The notes: generated by a model not told the origin, from the sequence alone. Counted from the first letter of the stretch, positions 49,805 to 59,869 are shown. The stretch: DNA of 64,000 bases from Larkinella terrae (GCF_009668025.1 NZ_WJXZ01000002.1:62001-126000), one strand, 5' to 3'. Numbers and translations are program-made.

Positions 49805-52255
49805 ATGAAAACGAAAATTCGGGTGATTTTCACCCTGTGGATAACTATTGCCCAAACGATCGGATTGGCGCAGTCGCGGGGCCAGTTAAGCGGGCAGGTG
49901 GTCACCGCCGACCAAAAACCGGTCGATGCGGCTGCGGTTTCGGTGGTTTTAGCGACCGATTCGAGTCTGGTCAAAGCCGAACTGACGGAGGCCAACGGAA
50001 CGTTCCGCTTCGCAAATCTGAAAACCGGGAGTTATTTCATTACTATCAGTGCCTTAGGGTTTGAACCCTATTGGAGCCAACGGATTGAACTGACGGATTC
50101 CGAAACCGTTCGGACGCTGGAGCCTTTTCAACTGCGTACTTCGGCCATCAAGCTGAAGGAAGTGGTCGTAACGGGTAAAAAAGAATTTGTGGAGTATAAA
50201 CTGGACCGGACGGTGGTGAATGTGGATGCGCTTTTGTCCAATGCGGGTACCAACATTCTGGAAGTGTTGCAGAAAGCGCCGGGCGTGATGGTCGATCAGG
50301 ATGGTAACATCAGCCTGAAGGGGCAATCCGGCGTTCTGGTGCTGATCGATAACCGCCCAACCTATCTGTCGGCGAACGACTTGGCGGCTTATCTGAAGTC
50401 GCTTCCGTCGGGTACGATCGATCAGATTGAGCTGATGACCAACCCGCCCGCGCGCTACGATGCCGCCGGGAAGGCCGGGGTTATTAACATCAAAACCAAA
50501 AAGACCACAATTGAAGGCTTTAACGGAAGCCTAACCGCCAATCTGGGCCGGGCGTTTTACTGGCGGCACAACGAAACCGTTAACCTGAATTACCGCAAAA
50601 ACCGCTTTAATTTCTTTCTCAACGGCGGTTTTAACAGTCAGGATACCTGGCGGAAACTCGCGATTGAGCGACGATACTACGGAGAAAACCAGCAGTTGAA
50701 CACGATTTTTTCCCAGAACTCGTATTTCTATCCGCACAACCGCACCCCGACGTTCAAGGCAGGAATGGATTTTTATGTCAATTCGAAAACGACGGTGGGC
50801 TTCGTTTTTACGGGTTCGTACGCGTTCAACAAGGAAAAAAGATCGGTCAGCAGCGCGCTGCTCGATCCGGAAAACCGTCCCGATTCATTGATTGATGCGG
50901 CTAATTCGCAGCGGAGCCGTTTTTGGCAGAACGGCATCAACCTGAATTTTACGCACCAGTACGACAGCACCGGACGTTCGATTTCCGTGGATCTGGACCA
51001 TGTGAGCTACTGGATTTCAACGCAGCAACAGTTTCAGAACCGGTTTCTGGATGCTAGCGCAATCGAGAAAAACCGGGAAAACATCCGGGCCGATCTGCCC
51101 TCCAGCGTCGCGATTTACACGATCCGGTCGGACTATAACCATCCGTTACGCAACAAAGCCAATCTGGCGGCTGGTGTCAAAAGCAGTTACGTAGCCACCG
51201 ATAATGAGGCCAGTTACTTCACGCAAACCGCTCTGGGAGAAACGCCGGATTTTGAGAAAACGAACCGGTTTCGGTATACCGAAAACATCAACGCGGCTTA
51301 CCTGAATTTCAATGGAGAATTCGCCCGTTTCTCGTTCCAGACCGGTTTACGGCTCGAAAATACGAGGGCCAGCGGGCATCAATTAGGTAATGCGATCAAA
51401 CCGGACTCGAGCTTTACGCGGAATTACACCAATCTTTTTCCGACGGTTTATCTATCCTACCGACTCGACAGCAACCAGAACAACCTGATTTTTTCGTACG
51501 GACGACGCATCGGCCGGCCTTATTATCAGGACCTGAATCCCTTCGTTTTTCTGCTCGACAAGTTCACCTATTTTGCCGGCAACCCCTTTCTGCGCCCCGA
51601 ATTCGGCCATAAGTTCGAGTTGAAGTTTACGCACAAAAACCGGCTCAATGTCACGCTGATGTACAATTACGTCACCAATATGAATACCGAAACGATTGAG
51701 CAGCAGGGTGCTATTTTCATCAGCCGGACCGGAAATGTTGGCAATCTACAATTTGGCGGTATTTCGGTCAACACCACGCTGAAAGCCGGAAACTGGTGGA
51801 CGTGTAATCTCTACGCCGAAATCATCAAAAACCGGTTTGAAGGCTTCCCGGGAACCGGCGGATTGGCCACGGGTTCGGTCTACGGGTACATCAATCCGAG
51901 CAACCAGTTTCTGTTTAAGAACGGCTGGAGCGCCGAGGTAAGCTGGTTTTATATCAGCCGGAGCCAGAGCGCCCAGTTTGATAAGTCGGCGCTGTTTGCT
52001 TTGAATACGGGCGTTCAGAAGAAAGTGCTGGCTAACAAAGGCTCGGTGCGGCTGACGCTGCGCGATGCGTTCCGGTCGCTGCAACCCCAGGGCAAGATTC
52101 TGAACATTCCGAATGCGACGGCCAGCTACCACAATCGGTTCGACAGCCGGTCGCTGACGGTTTCGTTTACGTATAATTTCAGTAAAGGAGCCACCGGAAA
52201 GCAGAAACGAAATACCAGTGGAGCGGGCAGCGAACAGGACCGGGTCAAGAATTAG
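49805..52255 (+). CDS. TonB-dependent receptor / outer membrane beta-barrel protein with carboxypeptidase-like plug extension
   Basis: An 816-residue protein: signal peptide from MKTKIRVIFTLW, an N-terminal CarboxypepD_reg-like domain (GQLSGQVVTADQKPVDAAAVSVV), a plug domain (KEVVVTGKKEFVEYKLDRTVVNVD, EVLQKAPGVMVDQDGNISLKGQSGV) and a long beta-barrel of the 'outer_membrane_beta_barrel' type, ending in KGATGKQKRNTSG. No SusD partner is adjacent. It lies 95 nt after the BlaR1-like gene and may be in its regulon. The start at 49805 is preferred to one 14 codons upstream because of the signal peptide. Confidence 0.87.
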   Translation: MKTKIRVIFTLWITIAQTIGLAQSRGQLSGQVVTADQKPVDAAAVSVVLATDSSLVKAELTEANGTFRFANLKTGSYFITISALGFEPYWSQRIELTDSETVRTLEPFQLRTSAIKLKEVVVTGKKEFVEYKLDRTVVNVDALLSNAGTNILEVLQKAPGVMVDQDGNISLKGQSGVLVLIDNRPTYLSANDLAAYLKSLPSGTIDQIELMTNPPARYDAAGKAGVINIKTKKTTIEGFNGSLTANLGRAFYWRHNETVNLNYRKNRFNFFLNGGFNSQDTWRKLAIERRYYGENQQLNTIFSQNSYFYPHNRTPTFKAGMDFYVNSKTTVGFVFTGSYAFNKEKRSVSSALLDPENRPDSLIDAANSQRSRFWQNGINLNFTHQYDSTGRSISVDLDHVSYWISTQQQFQNRFLDASAIEKNRENIRADLPSSVAIYTIRSDYNHPLRNKANLAAGVKSSYVATDNEASYFTQTALGETPDFEKTNRFRYTENINAAYLNFNGEFARFSFQTGLRLENTRASGHQLGNAIKPDSSFTRNYTNLFPTVYLSYRLDSNQNNLIFSYGRRIGRPYYQDLNPFVFLLDKFTYFAGNPFLRPEFGHKFELKFTHKNRLNVTLMYNYVTNMNTETIEQQGAIFISRTGNVGNLQFGGISVNTTLKAGNWWTCNLYAEIIKNRFEGFPGTGGLATGSVYGYINPSNQFLFKNGWSAEVSWFYISRSQSAQFDKSALFALNTGVQKKVLANKGSVRLTLRDAFRSLQPQGKILNIPNATASYHNRFDSRSLTVSFTYNFSKGATGKQKRNTSGAGSEQDRVKN

Positions 52256-52261
52256 AACCTG

Positions 52262-53749
52262 TCAGCGCGAGGAAATAATCTTCCGAATGCCGAGGTAGCC
52301 ACCCGCGGAGTTGTAGAGCAACTGGCCGTAATCGGAAGCAAACGACGCGTTGATCTGAAACTCGCCCAAACCGCCCAGATCGACCGGAGCCATCAGGCTA
52401 AACAGCGACGACCATTGCGTTGGTTTCTTGTAAAACGGTTCGTTATAGGTGCCGATGTTGCTGCTATACGACAGTTTCCCCAGCCATTCGACGCGGCCAA
52501 TGCCGCCGGATAAGCCGAAATGCACCAGACTAACCCGGTTGTTGGCGATTGCGCCGTTGGGAAGCCCCGCCCGGACGTCGGTGCCCGGTGTCATGAACGG
52601 CGAGCCAATGGTGCGGCCGTTATACTTCCAGCCATCGACGTACTGCGAGTGGTTGAAGTAATTATCCCGGCCCCGTTTCGCCGGATTATCGATCAGGAAG
52701 ATCGGTCCGCCCTGATTTTTGGTATACAGAAATTCGAACAGAGCTTCATTGATGGAAAAAAACGACCGCTCCGTGCGCTTGTTTTTCAACCGGATTCCGT
52801 TTAAGCCGTCGCGGATATTAGTCAGGTAAAACAACGAACCATCGTCGTAAATACTCTGGCGATACATCAGCAGATTAAGGGAGCCCAGTTCCACTTCGAG
52901 CGCTAAATCGACGGTACCCAGGTGATTCCCGACCCGGTTTTCTTCAAAGCTGGGCAAGGTTGTGTCGATCTTGTTCGGATTTCGGTGCGAGGTCACCACA
53001 AACCAGTAGCTTCGCCAATTGCTGGGCAAATAGCCGTTGTTCGTAAGCGGGCCGTAGATTTTGTCGGAATAACCGCCCCACTGCACCTGGTGGTTAATCC
53101 CGGCGTAAGCCTTCACTTTCGAACCCGGTTTTCCCATCCGGCCATACAGGACTTTCTGGTGCAGATACGTATGTTCAACAGTCCGGTTGTTATCGAACCA
53201 GCCGTGGTTATAAAAGGCGTAAACGGCCAGAAAATTATTGGTCAGCGGAACCGGCACAAAACCGTGGGTCCCAATCTGAATAACCGGAATGGGCAGGGCG
53301 TTGCCGGACCAGGCAAACGAGCCCGAAGTTAGCGTTGTATCCACCAGACCGTAGGTATTCCGACGGCGTCCGGCGTAGAGTTCCACGCTGCCGTAGCGCG
53401 CCTTTACATACGCTTCGGGGAGGAGAATTTTGGTATTACCGGCCACATTCGCAACCGCTTCGACGCCGTATCCCCAGTCAAATTTTTTCTGGCGGATGAT
53501 TCCGCTATCGATGACCGGTTTTCCGTAATCAGACGAAATCCCGAGCCGAAACGTTGCCGCGGGCGTTGTGGTGGGAACGATACCGAATTGATTGGCCCGC
53601 AGCCAGAAGGGCGTCCGGTCGCCGGAAGAAAGATAAAGACCTGTCTGAAAATCATACCGCGTTGTTTTGGGAAAATAAGCCCGCTGGGCAACAACCGGTC
53701 CAATAAGACAGAAGAAAAGATAAATCGCCAGTCCGGCTTTTAGTTTCAT
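52262..53749 (-). CDS. Capsule assembly Wzi family protein
   Basis: A 495-residue outer-membrane beta-barrel protein with a signal peptide (MKLKAGLAIYLFFCLIGPVVAQ). Wzi-family features include TPFWLRANQFGIVP, PEAYVKARYGSVELYAGRRRNTYG and LPIPVIQIGTHGFVPVPLT. Wzi anchors capsule polysaccharide at the cell surface. It is the last gene of the minus-strand polysaccharide locus, 22 nt after the initiating transferase. It converges on the TonB-receptor gene with only 6 nt between stops. Confidence 0.9.
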   Translation of the reverse strand: MKLKAGLAIYLFFCLIGPVVAQRAYFPKTTRYDFQTGLYLSSGDRTPFWLRANQFGIVPTTTPAATFRLGISSDYGKPVIDSGIIRQKKFDWGYGVEAVANVAGNTKILLPEAYVKARYGSVELYAGRRRNTYGLVDTTLTSGSFAWSGNALPIPVIQIGTHGFVPVPLTNNFLAVYAFYNHGWFDNNRTVEHTYLHQKVLYGRMGKPGSKVKAYAGINHQVQWGGYSDKIYGPLTNNGYLPSNWRSYWFVVTSHRNPNKIDTTLPSFEENRVGNHLGTVDLALEVELGSLNLLMYRQSIYDDGSLFYLTNIRDGLNGIRLKNKRTERSFFSINEALFEFLYTKNQGGPIFLIDNPAKRGRDNYFNHSQYVDGWKYNGRTIGSPFMTPGTDVRAGLPNGAIANNRVSLVHFGLSGGIGRVEWLGKLSYSSNIGTYNEPFYKKPTQWSSLFSLMAPVDLGGLGEFQINASFASDYGQLLYNSAGGYLGIRKIISSR

Positions 53750-53771
53750 AGATAGTAAGACAGCAACACGA

Positions 53772-55160
53772 TTATTTGCCTCTTCCCTGCATCATGACGC
53801 GAACCGTTTGAACAATCAGCCAGACGTCGGTTGAAAGAGAAACGCTTTGCAGATATTCAAGATCATACCACAACCGCTGCACCATCTGCTCCACGTTTTC
53901 GGCGTATCCGAATTTAATTTGCCCGATGGACGTGATGCCCGGTTTTACCATCAGCAAGTATTTGTATTCCGGCGATTTCTCGACAATTTGGTTGATAAAA
54001 TACTGCCGTTCCGGGCGGGGCCCAACCACCGACATATCGCCTTTCAGTACATTGTAAAACTGGGGAAATTCGTCGATCCGGGTTTTGCGCATGAACTGAC
54101 CCCAGGGCGTAATCCGATCGTCGTTATCGCCCGACGAAAGCGCCGGACCCCCTTGTTCGGCGTCGGGATACATGCTGCGGAATTTATGAATCCGGAAGGG
54201 TTTGCCCCACTTACCGATTCGTTCCTGCGAATAAAAAGCCGGTCCTTTCGAGCTGAATTTCGTGATCAGGGCAATAAGGACGAAAAAAGGTGCCCCGACT
54301 GCCAGCACGCTCGCCGAGAAAGCAATATCGAATGCCCGCTTGAAAACGTTGACCTGCAAATCGTCGAGATAATGCGTTGACAGGCTGATAACGGGCTGAA
54401 TGTCGTGGTATTCGACCGTGACGCCTTTCGTCAGGAACCCTTTGAAATCAACGATCAGCTTCACCTGATAGCTGGCTTCTTCCGAAAAATCCATGATTTC
54501 CCGGAGTTGCTCGGTTTCGATGTAAGGCAGGCAGCAATAGACACAGTCGATTTCGTTGCGGATAATGTATTCTTTCAGGTAGCTGTAATCCCCCCGCAGT
54601 GCGGTGGCATTCTCCGGATTCATTTTATCGAAATAACCGTAAAACTTGAATCCGATTTCCGGGTACATCTGATAAAACGTCTGAATGCTTTTGGAAAGCG
54701 GCCCGTAGCCGACTACCACAAACCGCCGGGTATTGTAACCCATCGCCCGGTAGACCTTCAGCAGAATCAAAACGACTGAGCGCCAGAGCGCACCGGCACA
54801 CAGAAACAGCACGTACGTCAGCGCCAGGTGTTCGCGGGAATAGTAAAAACCGCCCTGTGTAAATACCCAGAAGACGGAAACGAGCGCAATATGCAACCCA
54901 ATCAGCTTGGCCAGACCCACCAGCAGATTCTGGATCGTAAACGTCAGACGGGAATAATTATAGGGCTTGTTTATCAGCAAAATCAGGAACCAGGCCGCAT
55001 TGATAAACCAGAACAAGGTAACGTAAGGCACATCGAACAGCGACTCCGTTGTACCAAATTTTAGCCGGTAGGCGAGCGCAAAACAGATATCCAGGGAGAT
55101 GATATCCATCGTTGCACTGAAAGGCCGCAGTAAAAAAGAAAACCGGTGTTTCATAAACAA
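53772..55160 (-). CDS. Undecaprenyl-phosphate glucose/hexose phosphotransferase (WcaJ type)
   Basis: A 462-residue polyprenyl-P sugar-1-phosphate transferase. An N-terminal block of about four spans is followed by a Rossmann-like CoA-binding-type domain (RRFVVVGYGPLSKSIQTF) and a final span with the catalytic domain (SSKGPAFYSQERIGKWGKPFRIHKFRSM, MRKTRIDEFPQFYNVLKGDMSVVGPRPER). It loads the first sugar phosphate onto undecaprenyl phosphate to start a repeat unit. The 257 bases upstream probably hold its own promoter. Confidence 0.93.
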   Translation of the reverse strand: MFMKHRFSFLLRPFSATMDIISLDICFALAYRLKFGTTESLFDVPYVTLFWFINAAWFLILLINKPYNYSRLTFTIQNLLVGLAKLIGLHIALVSVFWVFTQGGFYYSREHLALTYVLFLCAGALWRSVVLILLKVYRAMGYNTRRFVVVGYGPLSKSIQTFYQMYPEIGFKFYGYFDKMNPENATALRGDYSYLKEYIIRNEIDCVYCCLPYIETEQLREIMDFSEEASYQVKLIVDFKGFLTKGVTVEYHDIQPVISLSTHYLDDLQVNVFKRAFDIAFSASVLAVGAPFFVLIALITKFSSKGPAFYSQERIGKWGKPFRIHKFRSMYPDAEQGGPALSSGDNDDRITPWGQFMRKTRIDEFPQFYNVLKGDMSVVGPRPERQYFINQIVEKSPEYKYLLMVKPGITSIGQIKFGYAENVEQMVQRLWYDLEYLQSVSLSTDVWLIVQTVRVMMQGRGK

Positions 55161-55417
55161 TTCATTTGGAACGGTTTCTGCACACGCAGGCTGATAAGCT
55201 GCTGAACCGCTCCCCCGCTAAAATTCGTAACAAATGGATAGTACTTATTATAAAGAGATACAACAAGTAAGTAACTCTTTAATAACTCCAAGTTCACAGA
55301 ATTTGTACGTTTTTCGGTCAAAATTTATTGAAAAATAAGCCAATATTTATCCTAAGGACAAATCATTTTCCGGCTTCTTGACATAGTTCTATTTAATAAT
55401 CAGATAGTTAAAAGTAA
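55161..55417. other. 257-base intergenic region within the polysaccharide locus
   Basis: An A+T-rich stretch between two minus-strand genes, with no open frame and no inverted repeat of the kinds seen elsewhere. No TAnnTTTG box was found on the minus strand. It probably contains the promoter of the initiating transferase and wzi, but I cannot place it. Confidence 0.4.
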
Positions 55418-56545
55418 TTAACGGGTCGCAGACCACTCAGTAACTTTAGCGGTTACATACTGATCGAATTGCCGACGGAAGTTCGCGTGGCTGAACTGCT
55501 GTGCGTGCTGATGGATCACCGCCGGGTCAAACCGGTCGGCGGTTTTTTCAAATCGCTGCACGCACTCGGCGAGTGAACCCACGTCCTGCCGGTCGAAAAA
55601 CAGACCCGTTGTCTGGTCGATCACCGATTCCAGAACGCCCCCTTTTCCGAAAGCCAGCACCGGCGTTCCGCAGGCCTGGGCCTCCACGGGCGTAATCCCG
55701 AAATCTTCTTCGGCGGCAAATATAAACGCTTTTGCTTTCTGCATATACGAAACCAGCGCGTCATCGGATTGATAACCCACCAATTCGATGTTCGGAGTGG
55801 CAAGCCGCTTGATTTTTTCGTAATCCGGGCCATCGCCCACCACCACCAGCCGTTTGTCGGGCATGGTGGCAAAAGCCTCCACGATCAGGTTGATTTTTTT
55901 ATACGGAACCATCCGCGAAGCCGTCAGGTAATAATCCTCCTTTTGCGAACCCAGCGTAAACAATTCCGTGTCGACGGGCGGGTAAATGACGTCGGCTGCG
56001 CGGCCGTACACTTTTCGGATGCGCCGGGCGATGTAGCGGGAGTTGGCCACAAAATAATCGACCCGCTGCGCCGACTGGTAATCCCAAAGCCGGATGTAGT
56101 GCAGAATCAGTTTGGCGATCAACCCGCTCAACCCGGTTTTCAGACCACTTTCGTTCAGGTACTGGTGATACAGATCCCAGGCGTAGCGCATCGGCGAGTG
56201 GCAATAACAGATGTGAAGCTGATTGGGGCCGGTCAGCACGCCCTTCGCCACGGCATGGCTACTCGACAAAATGACATCGTAGGCGCTGAGATCGAATTGC
56301 TCGACGGCCAGCGGCATCAGTGGGAGGTAGGTACGGTATTTTTTTTTAGCCCAGGGTAATTTCTGGATGAAACTCGTCACGGCGGTTTTATGCTGGATCA
56401 ACGGCCGTTGCGATTCGGGCAAGAAATCCACCAACGTGAAGAGGTCACTTTGCGGATAGAGTGCCAGGATTTGCTCGACCACGCTTTCCGAACCGGCAAA
56501 GGTGACCAGCCACTCGTGAACAACGGCAACTTTTTTCGTAAGCAT
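55418..56545 (-). CDS. Glycosyltransferase family 4
   Basis: A 375-residue GT-B enzyme. The start MLTKKVAVVHEWLVTFAGSE (56545) is preferred to a longer frame (56584) running through an inverted repeat. The C-terminal donor domain shows LTASRMVPYKKINLIVEAF, RLVVVGDGPDYEKIKRLA and the E-x7-E site EEDFGITPVEAQACG. It adds a sugar during EPS repeat-unit synthesis; donor and acceptor are unknown. It is the last of the glycosyltransferase series before the WcaJ-like gene. Confidence 0.92.
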   Translation of the reverse strand: MLTKKVAVVHEWLVTFAGSESVVEQILALYPQSDLFTLVDFLPESQRPLIQHKTAVTSFIQKLPWAKKKYRTYLPLMPLAVEQFDLSAYDVILSSSHAVAKGVLTGPNQLHICYCHSPMRYAWDLYHQYLNESGLKTGLSGLIAKLILHYIRLWDYQSAQRVDYFVANSRYIARRIRKVYGRAADVIYPPVDTELFTLGSQKEDYYLTASRMVPYKKINLIVEAFATMPDKRLVVVGDGPDYEKIKRLATPNIELVGYQSDDALVSYMQKAKAFIFAAEEDFGITPVEAQACGTPVLAFGKGGVLESVIDQTTGLFFDRQDVGSLAECVQRFEKTADRFDPAVIHQHAQQFSHANFRRQFDQYVTAKVTEWSATR

Positions 56546-56562
56546 TTCTGAGAATAAAGAGG

Positions 56563-56637
56563 TTAGACAAGAGACGTGAGACAAATTCGGGAAACGGGCA
56601 AAAGTCTTTTCTCTCTTGTCTAACGTCTCTTGTCTAA
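56563..56637. repeat. Inverted repeat, family E copy 4 (TTAGACAAGAGACG arms)
   Basis: The outer arm TTAGACAAGAGACG (56563-56576) pairs with CGTCTCTTGTCTAA (56624-56637), with AGAC words pairing inside. On the minus strand the right arm encodes the final residues LDKRR and the TAG stop of the glycosyltransferase at 56620-57699. Confidence 0.85.
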
Positions 56638-57699
56638 TTCCGTAATAATTCCGGCGAGTTTTTTGGCCGTTTGCTGCCAGCTGAACTTTTCGACGCGTCC
56701 ACGGCCTTTTTCAACCAGGGTTTTGCGGAGGTTTTCGTCGCCATAGAGTTTCTTCAGGCCGTCGCGGATGCTGCCGATGTTGTACGGATCGACGTAAACA
56801 CTCGCGTCGCCACAGACTTCGGGCAGGCTCGTAGTGTCGGAAACCAGCGTCGGGCAACCGCACGACATGGCCTCGAGTGGCGGAATGCCAAAGCCTTCAA
56901 AAAACGACGGATACGCGAAAAACAGCGCGTGCTGGTACAGATTGACCAGTTGCTCATCACTGATGTAGCCGGTAAAAATAATCGACGGATCGTTCTGGAT
57001 CATTTCTTTCAAACCCGTGTCGGCGAATACCTTGTGGGCGGCCCCGACAATTACCAGCTTGGTATCCGAAAATTTAGCCTCCTGAAACGCCTGAATCAGC
57101 CCCTTGAAATTCTTGCGCGGATCGAGCGACGAAACCGCCAGGATGTATTTGCCGTACGGGTTTTCGCCTTTCGTGCCGGGCGGATACCGGAAAATATCCG
57201 AAATGCTGGGGTAAATAATGTCCAGCGACGACCGGGGAATGTTGTAGCAGCGATGCAGATCATTCAGTGAATACTCGCTGATCGTCAAAACTTTATGGGC
57301 GGATTTTACGATTCGGGGAACCGTAAAATTGTAAAGCATTGAAAACTTTTTCGTAAACCATTCCGGGTGGAGATGAAAGGACAAATCCAGCACGGTAACA
57401 ATCTTATTCCGGTAAACGATGGGGGCTGTATTACACAGATTCAGCAATAACGGACTTCCCTGGCTGCGCAAATACGCGGGCATTTCGAGTTGTTCCCAGA
57501 TGTAGCCTTTGCTGCGGCCGTAAACCGTAGCTCCCAAATCCTGCGCAATGTCCTGTTGTAAAATATTATGCGGGGTTAAAAACGTAATATCCGGCAACAA
57601 ATCTTTCAATCGCATCCCGAGTTCAATGCCAACCCGCTGCGTTCCGGTAATGGGCTGGGTGAGAAACCGGGCATTGACAACAACTGATTTATGGTTCAT
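56620..57699 (-). CDS. Glycosyltransferase family 4
   Basis: A 359-residue GT-B enzyme. The N-terminal acceptor domain has FLTQPITGTQRVGIELGMRL, and the donor domain shows LAVSSLDPRKNFKGLIQAF, KLVIVGAAHKVF and YPSFFEGFGIPPLEAMSCG (E-x7-E). It resembles mannosyl/rhamnosyl transferases of EPS loci. The C-terminal residues LDKRR and the stop codon are supplied by an inverted repeat, so the original C-terminus has probably been replaced or extended. Confidence 0.92.
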   Translation of the reverse strand: MNHKSVVVNARFLTQPITGTQRVGIELGMRLKDLLPDITFLTPHNILQQDIAQDLGATVYGRSKGYIWEQLEMPAYLRSQGSPLLLNLCNTAPIVYRNKIVTVLDLSFHLHPEWFTKKFSMLYNFTVPRIVKSAHKVLTISEYSLNDLHRCYNIPRSSLDIIYPSISDIFRYPPGTKGENPYGKYILAVSSLDPRKNFKGLIQAFQEAKFSDTKLVIVGAAHKVFADTGLKEMIQNDPSIIFTGYISDEQLVNLYQHALFFAYPSFFEGFGIPPLEAMSCGCPTLVSDTTSLPEVCGDASVYVDPYNIGSIRDGLKKLYGDENLRKTLVEKGRGRVEKFSWQQTAKKLAGIITELDKRR

Positions 57700-57726
57700 A
57701 CAGGCTGTAAGTGAGTATTCGTAAAA

Positions 57727-59022
57727 TTAGGAATTGCTTTCTACACTACTGATACTAACTACGGAGTTCCGTTGTTTCGTATCAAAATTCCGCTTGAGCA
57801 TGTAGATACACAGGGCAATCACCAGCGGCAGGGCGTTGGACGGCGACGTAATGCGGTGCTCGGTGAAACTCATGACGGACAGGTTGAAAAAGGAAACCAG
57901 TAAAAATTTCTGGACGATACTGTCGCGACCTTTTTTCAAAAACCGGTACAGGGCGTGCCAGAAAAGCAGAAAAATGCCCAGCCCAATCAGGCCCTGTTCG
58001 CCCAGAATGTGCAGGTACGAATGGTGGGCGTGAGCATCATTAAAAACTTTTTTGGGCTGATCGTTGAGGCTGATCACGTACGGAAAACCCTTGTATTTCA
58101 ACGGAATGTCGTTGACGGAGCCAAAACCGGTGCCGATCAGGGGCGAATGCAGAAAACAGTCGACGGCGCGCGGCCAGGTTTCGACGGCGCGAATGGCAAT
58201 GTTGGCCGATTTGGTGCTGACTTCGCCAAAGAGCGGTGAAATGTACGTGCTGGCTCCGGCTTCGCTCAAATCGGCATCGCGGACGTAGCGGTCGTAAAGC
58301 GGGTAGGTATACGACAAAACCGCACACTGAACGGCAACAATCGCGAAAAGGGCAAGCCGGATCAGGTAAGCGCGGTTGGTGCGGTCAAAAAAGTAAAAAG
58401 CAAAACCGGCCACCAGCCCCAGCAGCGAACCGCGCGAGGTGGTGGAGATCAGAAAAACAAAATTGACCAGCATTAGCAGTAGCCATTTCCGTTTGCGTTC
58501 CTGCAAAAACAGCACGATGTTGAGCGACAGTACAATGCTGATAAAACCGCCCGCGCCGTTGGTGCTTTTGAAAAAACCGTGGAAGTAGGTTTCCGGATTG
58601 CCCCAGTCGGTGATGGCTGCCCCTTTAGTCAGCACCAGATTCAGCCCGAATGCAATGCCGTTGATGACCGTGGCAAAAATCAAAAACCGCTTGAACAGGG
58701 AATCGACTGCGACGTTGTAAGAAAAAAACGAAATCAGCAGCAGTGGCAGGTACGAAATGATAAAGTTGCCGTCGTAGCGGTAAAAACCAAAACGGAGCAG
58801 CGACTGCGGGTAGTAAATCAGAATTCCCGCCAGCGAATACAGAAAATAAAGGTAGAGGTAGTAAATAAACCGCGGAACAACGATAACGGAATGCCGAAAA
58901 AACAGATACGGCAAAACCGCCAGCGCCAGAATCGACGGCAGCGGGCTGATGAAGATCAGGTTGGTGACGGTTCCGAACAAACCGATCAGTAACGCGATAT
59001 AGAACAGCGTTTTTAGCTTCAT
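57727..59022 (-). CDS. O-antigen ligase/polymerase (Wzy-like) family membrane protein
   Basis: A 431-residue protein with about ten spans and a large periplasmic loop (around residues 255-350) holding FLHSPLIGTGFGSVND and NDAHAHHSYLHILGEQGLIGLG, the O-antigen ligase (Wzy_C) signature with the conserved His. It would polymerise or ligate the polysaccharide repeat units on the periplasmic side. Its ATG overlaps the stop of the GT2 gene upstream, which indicates tight operon coupling. Confidence 0.9.
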   Translation of the reverse strand: MKLKTLFYIALLIGLFGTVTNLIFISPLPSILALAVLPYLFFRHSVIVVPRFIYYLYLYFLYSLAGILIYYPQSLLRFGFYRYDGNFIISYLPLLLISFFSYNVAVDSLFKRFLIFATVINGIAFGLNLVLTKGAAITDWGNPETYFHGFFKSTNGAGGFISIVLSLNIVLFLQERKRKWLLLMLVNFVFLISTTSRGSLLGLVAGFAFYFFDRTNRAYLIRLALFAIVAVQCAVLSYTYPLYDRYVRDADLSEAGASTYISPLFGEVSTKSANIAIRAVETWPRAVDCFLHSPLIGTGFGSVNDIPLKYKGFPYVISLNDQPKKVFNDAHAHHSYLHILGEQGLIGLGIFLLFWHALYRFLKKGRDSIVQKFLLVSFFNLSVMSFTEHRITSPSNALPLVIALCIYMLKRNFDTKQRNSVVSISSVESNS

Positions 59023-59759
59023 CGCTGGCGGCCCGTCAGCCGTTTGGTATATACTTTCAGTTTGTCTTTGTAAAGCCAGGTCAGGTATTGTCGGCGGGTC
59101 AAAATCCCTTTTTCGTGCCAGAGGTGCAGGTTTTCCCAGACGGCTTCCGGCCGGTGGGAGGCACCGCCCTGCCGAAAGTTACTCAGAATGGCGTTTAAAG
59201 GGACAAACGGCACCTGATTCTTTGCAAAACGGAGCATCAGTTCATAATCGCTCACGTAGCGGTATTGTTCATTAAACAGGCCGTACGTTTGGTAAAACGA
59301 AGCCGGAACGAAGCAGGTCGGGTGTTCGATGTTGCCTTTGGCAAGCTGGCTGGCGTGCGTCTGAATCAGAAAGGCTTCCTGCTCGTCGAGAAACGTCCGC
59401 TGAATGCCGTGGAAAACCGCCGGTCCCGATTGCTGATACGCCCGTACCACCTGCTCAACGGCGTCGGTTTCGTACCAGTCGTCGCTGTTGATGATCCCGA
59501 TCAACTCGCCGGATGCTTGCCGGATGCCTTTGTTCATCGCGTTGTAAATACCGGTATCGGGTTCGGAGATAAACCGGATCAGATCGGGAAACTGCCGGGC
59601 ATACCGCTCGATGATTGCGACGGTCCGGTCGGTCGATTTGCCATCGATCAGAATGTATTCGATTGGCGCATAGGTCTGGTTTACAACCGATTGAATAGTT
59701 TGCTCAAGGTGTTTCTGGCTATTAAAACAAACGGTTATAATGGAAACCAATGGCGGCAT
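59019..59759 (-). CDS. Glycosyltransferase family 2
   Basis: A 246-residue GT-A enzyme started at MPPLVSIITVCFNS (59759); a longer in-frame start (59813) adds an unlikely hydrophobic lead. Motifs are SIITVCFNSQKHLEQTIQSV, YILIDGKSTDRT, GIYNAMNKGI and the metal-site INSDDWY. It resembles Bacteroidota EPS glycosyltransferases of the WcaA type. It overlaps the wzy-like gene by 4 nt. Confidence 0.92.
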   Translation of the reverse strand: MPPLVSIITVCFNSQKHLEQTIQSVVNQTYAPIEYILIDGKSTDRTVAIIERYARQFPDLIRFISEPDTGIYNAMNKGIRQASGELIGIINSDDWYETDAVEQVVRAYQQSGPAVFHGIQRTFLDEQEAFLIQTHASQLAKGNIEHPTCFVPASFYQTYGLFNEQYRYVSDYELMLRFAKNQVPFVPLNAILSNFRQGGASHRPEAVWENLHLWHEKGILTRRQYLTWLYKDKLKVYTKRLTGRQR

Positions 59760-59869
59760 AAGCGAATCCTGCGGTGACGAGGTAAACAAAAACCAACCGG
59801 CAAAGATAAACAATTGGCGGGTGTCGGTACCTGCCGTTCGGGAATTGACGAACCGCTCGGGCCAAAAAC

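Noticed and set aside
56546-56584. A longer start for the glycosyltransferase at 55418-56545
   Set aside because: The extra 13 residues come from an inverted repeat region; the GT-B fold begins at MLTKKVAVVHEW.
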